DNA of 10,346 nt from Tetmemena sp. SeJ-2015 (lineage: Eukaryota > Ciliophora > Spirotrichea > Sporadotrichida > Oxytrichidae). Position 1 is the stretch's first letter; each line of letters begins with the position of its first letter. The notes below the pieces were generated by a model. It saw only the letters and a list, made by a program, of their open reading frames with translations. It was not told the DNA's origin and ran no database searches. Below, in pieces: positions 7,801-10,346 of this stretch. Where the stretch lies: positions 1 to 10,346 of the forward strand of contig JAJKFJ010025097.1 of the NCBI GenBank assembly GCA_027382625.1. Reading direction: 5' to 3'. The position numbers and the translations under genes are program-made.

Positions 7801-9846
7801 AGTATAACTGCTTGGATTTCCTGATATTTTAAAAGAGATTTCTCTTTATTAAGATAAAAAGATTAAAGTAAGAGGGTATGCACTTTTATTCTCTATTGAA
7901 AGGATTATTTCTGATCATCTTTTAAACTTCAAAACTTCTTAAAAATTTGTAGTTCTCATTAAGTACGGTATATCTTACCAAACAACAAAAATTAAATTAT
8001 CAGAAAAATCTGGCTAGTTTCTCTTGATGTAATAGAGATTATTATTTTCGCTTTTGTAAGAAATAATAATTATTCTTGGAAATTTTAATTTCAAAAAAAC
8101 TCAAGCATGCATTAAGATTAAGAAATATCTCTGTCAAATGATGAATTCTGCAACAACATAATTTTTAAAGGTGGGTTACCGAAGATTCTTCCCGATCTGA
8201 TCTTTTATTTGACAAAAAGAAATTTAATGACTGGAAACCAAATCTGGGAGGAAGATGAAGAACAATCTCCTACAATTAAAGAGTTTAATGCAGACGCTGC
8301 AGAAATAATTATTTTAATTTCTATTGATAGATTTCGTATTCTAAGATAACGAGGCTCAGATTTTTAAGAACTCTTTAACGAATGACGAGTATAATTTCTT
8401 CCTGAACTTGTTCAAAAAGTTTCTAAACTTAGAAATAAACAATAAAAAAGCTATGCTACAGTTTAAAGAGGCAAACTAGTATCTTACAGAATAACTAATT
8501 GCCAAGAACTTTTACAATAAGGAATTTATAATTGAACTTTGCTTTAGTTTTTGGTTATGAGTCACCATTCTTCGCAAAGATGATATATCTCCTCCTTAGT
8601 AAGGGGTATGACAAGAGCAAAATAGCTTTCTCAAGACTCATCCAAGAATTTCTTCCTCTGGTTCGGGAGGACTAAAAATAATTAATTTATTTTTTTATTA
8701 ATTTGTGCTAATTCTTTTTAGTTTAAATTGTAATTAAATGAAGGACATAAATGGCTCTCATAATATATTTAGAATATAATAGAGTGGCATTCAAATTACT
8801 TGACACTGACAGAGATGGCGTTCTGAACATTCTTAACTTGCTATACCTGCAATAAAACATTCATCCTCAATCTCTCATGGGGCAAGAGATATTTAAGTAA
8901 GCTATATTCTTAGTTAATTTAAAACAGGTTGATGGAGTTAAGATTTAATTATGTTGATGATCAATATGTATTTAAAGTTTTACTTTCTGACAAATATAAA
9001 ATCTAAGAGGTCTCTTAGGAAAGTTGAAATAGATTTTGAAGTTTATGCCAAATTGATAAATCAATTATAATTTTTAATGATATATTTTACGGCCATTTCA
9101 TTAGATTTTTAAAATTAAATATACGAGTAAAATTTTGCTGAGAATTAAGTAATTATGTTTTGGAATTTTCTTTCGCGATAAATTTATATAAATATTCTTC
9201 TCTAAAGATGGTTTAAGAATTTACAATTTATTGAAACTAAAATGTCATAATATATATTTTATATGATTTTAGTAACATTCATTATTGTTATTTTAGGATA
9301 AAGAAATCAGTACTTGTAGAAGTAAAATAAAATTGAGAATAACTAATTTTAATAGGAACTAAAGTCAAAGTTATTCAACATATTTGGAAAACAGATTTAA
9401 CCTCAGCCAGCAGTGACTGGACCAATTTTGGTTCTAGGAGGGCCAAAATTAAACATTTGGAATGAAGACCCTACAATTGGTCTTCACTATGAGCACCTAT
9501 TCAAAGATCTGGATGTAGACGACGAGCAAACATTGGGGCAGAGAGGTTTCTAAAGAAATTTAGACAAAATGCTTCAAAAGCTAATTAAATTCTACAATAA
9601 GTAAGCCTATTCATATCAAAGATAAGCATTAATTATTTATTAAGAATTTACTACAACAGAGGAGGCAGTCTCTCATCAATTTAGCCCGATGGCACCAATA
9701 GAGGAACTTTAGACTTCGAAGACCAAAGAGGCGATGGACTTAATATAGGTGAATCTAAAAGAAAGGCAGCTGCCAAAGACAAAAAGAAAAAGAAACAGAC
9801 TGCTCTTACAAATAATTCACCAACCCCTAACAATCATTAGCTCTGA
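4807..9846 (+). CDS. EF-hand calcium-binding protein, IES-interrupted germline gene
   Basis: Removing 17 pointer-bounded IESs and three GT-AG introns leaves 3006 nt: 1001 codons from ATG 4807 and TGA at 9844-9846. The N-terminal 270 residues are polar and probably disordered. A degenerate EF-hand (SMGTDKRISKNK) lies near 280, with the helix RYPEQLCDRIIKGLMPFF after it. A canonical loop DVNNDKRLSESD is near 351-362. A second disordered linker (about 390-600) is rich in Ser, Gln and Asn. Then come EYNFFLNLFKKFLNLE, ALVFGYESPFFAKMIYLLL, the EF-hand loop DTDRDGVLNILN near 777, IDFEVYAKLI and the tail KRKAAAKDKKKKK. No signal peptide or membrane segment is seen. Expected role: Ca2+ sensing, partner unknown. 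The part before 6210 is less certain; ATG 6005 in another frame is an alternative start giving about 892 residues. The C-terminal two thirds are well supported. Confidence 0.8.
4861..4914. other. IES, 54 bp, pointer TTTATT
   Basis: TTTATT occurs at 4861 and 4915. Removal deletes the in-frame TGA at 4873 and joins VAYSMEFI to FCIKYNTIDIRGER. Length is a multiple of three. Confidence 0.55.
4990..5578. other. Candidate large IES, 589 bp, pointer AATGT
   Basis: AATGT occurs at 4990 and 5579. Removal changes frame as required and joins SNSLNQTKNV to KLKYPGGLTTDEFQMIHK. The 264-base ATG-to-TAA frame at 5417-5680 is thus half eliminated DNA (its N-terminal half is Phe/Lys/Asn-rich) and half MDS. 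The insert holds a coding-like island at about 5166-5280. The pointer is short for such a long insert, so the edges are tentative. Confidence 0.45.
5166..5280 (-). other. Higher-GC, coding-like island inside the large IES
   Basis: This part is clearly less AT-rich than its flanks. The minus strand from ATG at about 5253 reads MMKEETYFQIDLAAYQGVEQ then FNQVHCISSF. Plus-strand frames such as IIQPLDKQQGQFKNKFLL are also open. It may be an MDS of another gene nested in eliminated DNA, or simply an unusual part of the IES. No family recognised. Confidence 0.3.
5789..6003. other. IES, 215 bp, pointer AATGT
   Basis: AATGT occurs at 5789 and 6004. The insert is extremely AT-rich, with an 11-A run. 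Removal joins FKVDLFTPYN to VKNPDLQGGGNQIQPKFF with the right frame change. If the gene instead started at ATG 6005 this would be upstream flank. Confidence 0.55.
6068..6124. other. IES, 57 bp, pointer GATAAA
   Basis: GATAAA occurs at 6068 and 6125. The insert has only 8 G and no C in 57 bases, against about 40% GC in neighbouring MDS. Length is a multiple of three, so frame gives no test. The join reads PKFFHQGQ-KQQVEHILQPAR. Confidence 0.6.
6210..6246. other. IES, 37 bp, pointer TAA
   Basis: TAA occurs at 6210 and 6247 around an AT-rich insert. Removal shifts frame and joins SYDHLFSY to KQSTNAGGKQLGSNQ. An alternative with pointer ATAAT (6209 and 6233, 24 bp) fits only if the gene starts at 6005. 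Confidence 0.45.
6469..6506 (+). other. Spliceosomal intron, 38 nt
   Basis: GTAAGTAAAC ... ATTTTAG has a near-consensus donor, pyrimidine-rich end and TAG acceptor. Splicing joins ENSGDDE to SQIGKKQNKAQ and shifts to the frame that encodes the EF-hand region. Confidence 0.8.
6785..6824. other. IES, 40 bp, pointer ATATT
   Basis: ATATT occurs at 6785 and 6825. Removal deletes the TGA at 6829 from the frame and joins FTFYCDYI to ENFVNQGDQGQ. Confidence 0.75.
6863..6886. other. IES, 24 bp, pointer AAA or GAT
   Basis: The same 24-bp offset matches both AAA (6863/6887) and GAT (6858/6882). The insert is an A-run then a T-run and contains an in-frame TGA at 6881. Removal leads NQGDQGQ into KAFVFKVLDVNNDKR, the first EF-hand. 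The pointer register is ambiguous. Confidence 0.65.
7116..7136. other. IES, 21 bp, pointer GGATTA
   Basis: GGATTA occurs at 7116 and 7137. Removal keeps the frame and replaces an out-of-place hydrophobic run (IIIICIG) by the smooth join FSNDFVRI-TKNINLKRRVRG. Confidence 0.6.
7417..7456. other. IES, 40 bp, pointer AGCAAAT
   Basis: AGCAAAT occurs at 7417 and 7457. Removal supplies the required frame change and joins KKVSKFIKAN to LFQNFQLKQVNDSQDSG. Confidence 0.65.
7690..8095. other. IES, 406 bp, pointer AAAACTCAAG
   Basis: A 10-bp repeat at 7690 and 8096 bounds a long AT-rich insert. Removal gives exactly the needed shift and joins GLNNSTIQNS to SMHQDQEISLSNDEF. Several long frames are open inside the insert, because TGA alone is a rare stop here; they are not part of the gene. 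Confidence 0.8.
8301..8328. other. IES, 28 bp, pointer AGA
   Basis: AGA occurs at 8301 and 8329 around aataattattttaatttc-type sequence. Removal joins IKEFNADAAD to FVFQDNEAQIFKN and shifts frame. Confidence 0.75.
8506..8533. other. IES, 28 bp, pointer GAACTTT
   Basis: The 7-bp repeat GAACTTT occurs at 8506 and 8534. Removal shifts frame, deletes the downstream TGA at 8558 from the reading, and joins TEQLIAKNF to ALVFGYESPFFAKM. Confidence 0.85.
8668..8741. other. IES, 74 bp, pointer AGGAC
   Basis: AGGAC occurs at 8668 and 8742. The insert is nearly all A/T. Removal joins EFLPLVRED to INGSHN; together with the next IES it restores the frame of the second EF-hand. Confidence 0.8.
8760..8775. 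other. IES, 16 bp, pointer ATAATA
   Basis: ATAATA occurs at 8760 and 8776 with only ten unique bases between. Removal joins INGSHN to RVAFKLLDTDRDG in frame. Confidence 0.8.
8897..8927 (+). other. Spliceosomal intron, 31 nt
   Basis: GTAAGC ... AAAACAG has a good donor and CAG acceptor. Splicing joins SLMGQEIF-K to LM, and is followed within seven bases by an IES. Confidence 0.7.
8928..8952. other. IES, 25 bp, pointer GTTGATG
   Basis: GTTGATG occurs at 8928, immediately after the intron acceptor, and at 8953. Removal gives QEIFKLMINMYLKFYFLTNI and leads in frame to IDFEVYAKLI. Confidence 0.8.
9055..9296. other. IES, 242 bp, pointer GATAAA
   Basis: GATAAA occurs at 9055 and 9297. The insert is AT-rich yet fully open in one frame, so it hides from an ORF scan. 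Removal joins FEVYAKLIK to KSVLVEVK with the required shift. Confidence 0.75.
9326..9350. other. IES, 25 bp, pointer AATA
   Basis: AATA occurs at 9326 and 9351. Removal restores frame and joins KSVLVEVKQ to ELKSKLFNIFGKQIQPQPA, avoiding the TGA at 9334. Confidence 0.75.
9601..9644 (+). other. Spliceosomal intron, 44 nt (acceptor uncertain)
   Basis: The donor GTAAGC at 9601 is clear. Acceptors at 9626, 9644 (TTAAG) and 9659 (ACAG) all give the same downstream frame, RGGSLSSIQPDGTNRG to the stop at 9844. I list 9644; using 9659 shortens the product by five residues. Confidence 0.6.
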
Positions 9847-10346
9847 TTAAATCAGATATAAAAGAGACTTATTTATTTTATCCGCATCTTTAATTCCCTC
9901 AAATAATATTTACAAAATTAATATATTATTTTTTATTAAAACACTATTATAAATTAATTACTCATTAGTTTTAATTTAAAAAATCTAAATTCATACTAAG
10001 AAAAATGGAAAAAATTGTTAAGTTAACATACTAAGAAAAATGGAAAAAATCTTGGGTTTTATTGTTGGCAAAATGGTTTTTTTAATATTTCTTTCATGAA
10101 TAAAGTTTCTGTTTGAGAAATAATGTCACTTTATAAAATGGAAAATTCTCATCTTTTAAGATGCGAAGAAAGTAGAATTGCTTTGTCTAAGCTTACAAAC
10201 TATTCTATTTTATGCTTTATATTTCTTTGTACTTGAACTCATTTATTATAATATTCAAATTAAGCTAATATCCAGGATATACTTCTTAGTCATTAAGAAA
10301 TTTATTTTATCTATAGATAATAAAATATGATATTAATATGTTCATG
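9847..10346. other. AT-rich 3' flank, no gene
   Basis: Five hundred bases after the stop contain no coding-like frame or RNA gene that I can support. The start of the stretch is the likely 3' untranslated region and chromosome-end zone of the EF-hand gene, but no telomere-addition site can be pointed to. Confidence 0.5.
9992..10050. repeat. 24-bp perfect direct repeat, 35-bp period
   Basis: A 24-bp unit (catactaag...ggaaaaaat) occurs at 9992-10015 and again at 10027-10050, separated by 11 bases. It lies outside the coding region. Confidence 0.85.

Noticed and set aside
8056..8105. A 50-nt intron GTAAGA ... CTCAAG
   Set aside because: The donor looks good and the frame fits, but the whole interval lies inside the 406-bp insert bounded by the 10-bp pointer AAAACTCAAG, which gives a more coherent join.

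Overview
The window reads as germline (micronuclear) DNA of a spirotrich/hypotrich ciliate in the Oxytricha-Stylonychia style. Three observations support this. The DNA is very AT-rich. Long protein-like frames are full of in-frame TAA and TAG but end at TGA, which fits the code with TAA/TAG = Gln and TGA = stop. Protein-like stretches jump frame again and again, and each jump coincides with a short direct repeat (a 'pointer', 3-11 bp) flanking an AT-rich insert. Removing the insert with one repeat copy restores the frame. Known biology names such inserts internal eliminated sequences (IESs) between macronuclear-destined segments (MDSs). I place 26 of them here by eye (17 + 9). A standard ORF scan sees almost nothing because the genes are cut up and the code differs.

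Layout. 1-2240: mostly AT-rich, with isolated + strand coding-like islands (480-750, 1343-1435, 1481-1633, about 2054-2240) that I cannot join into one gene. 2245-3661 (+): an unrecognised gene, open over 304 codons once nine IESs are removed; both ends are missing. 3662-4480: AT-rich, nothing firm. About 4518-4690 (-): two pieces of a ubiquitin-like fold separated by a palindrome-rich block. 4780-4795: a palindrome between divergent genes. 4807-9846 (+): the main feature, an EF-hand protein gene of about 1001 residues after removing 17 IESs and three GT-AG introns. The summed lengths leave 3006 nt, exactly 1002 codons ending in TGA. 9847-10346: AT-rich 3' flank with a 24-bp direct repeat.

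The EF-hand protein has a low-complexity, probably disordered N-terminal part, an EF-hand near residue 351, a second disordered linker, a second EF-hand near residue 777 and a basic Lys-rich tail. MDS order is collinear (non-scrambled) for both main genes. No tRNA, rRNA, CRISPR array, C4A4 telomeric tract or transposase gene was recognised. All joins come from reading the sequence; none was checked against a macronuclear assembly.
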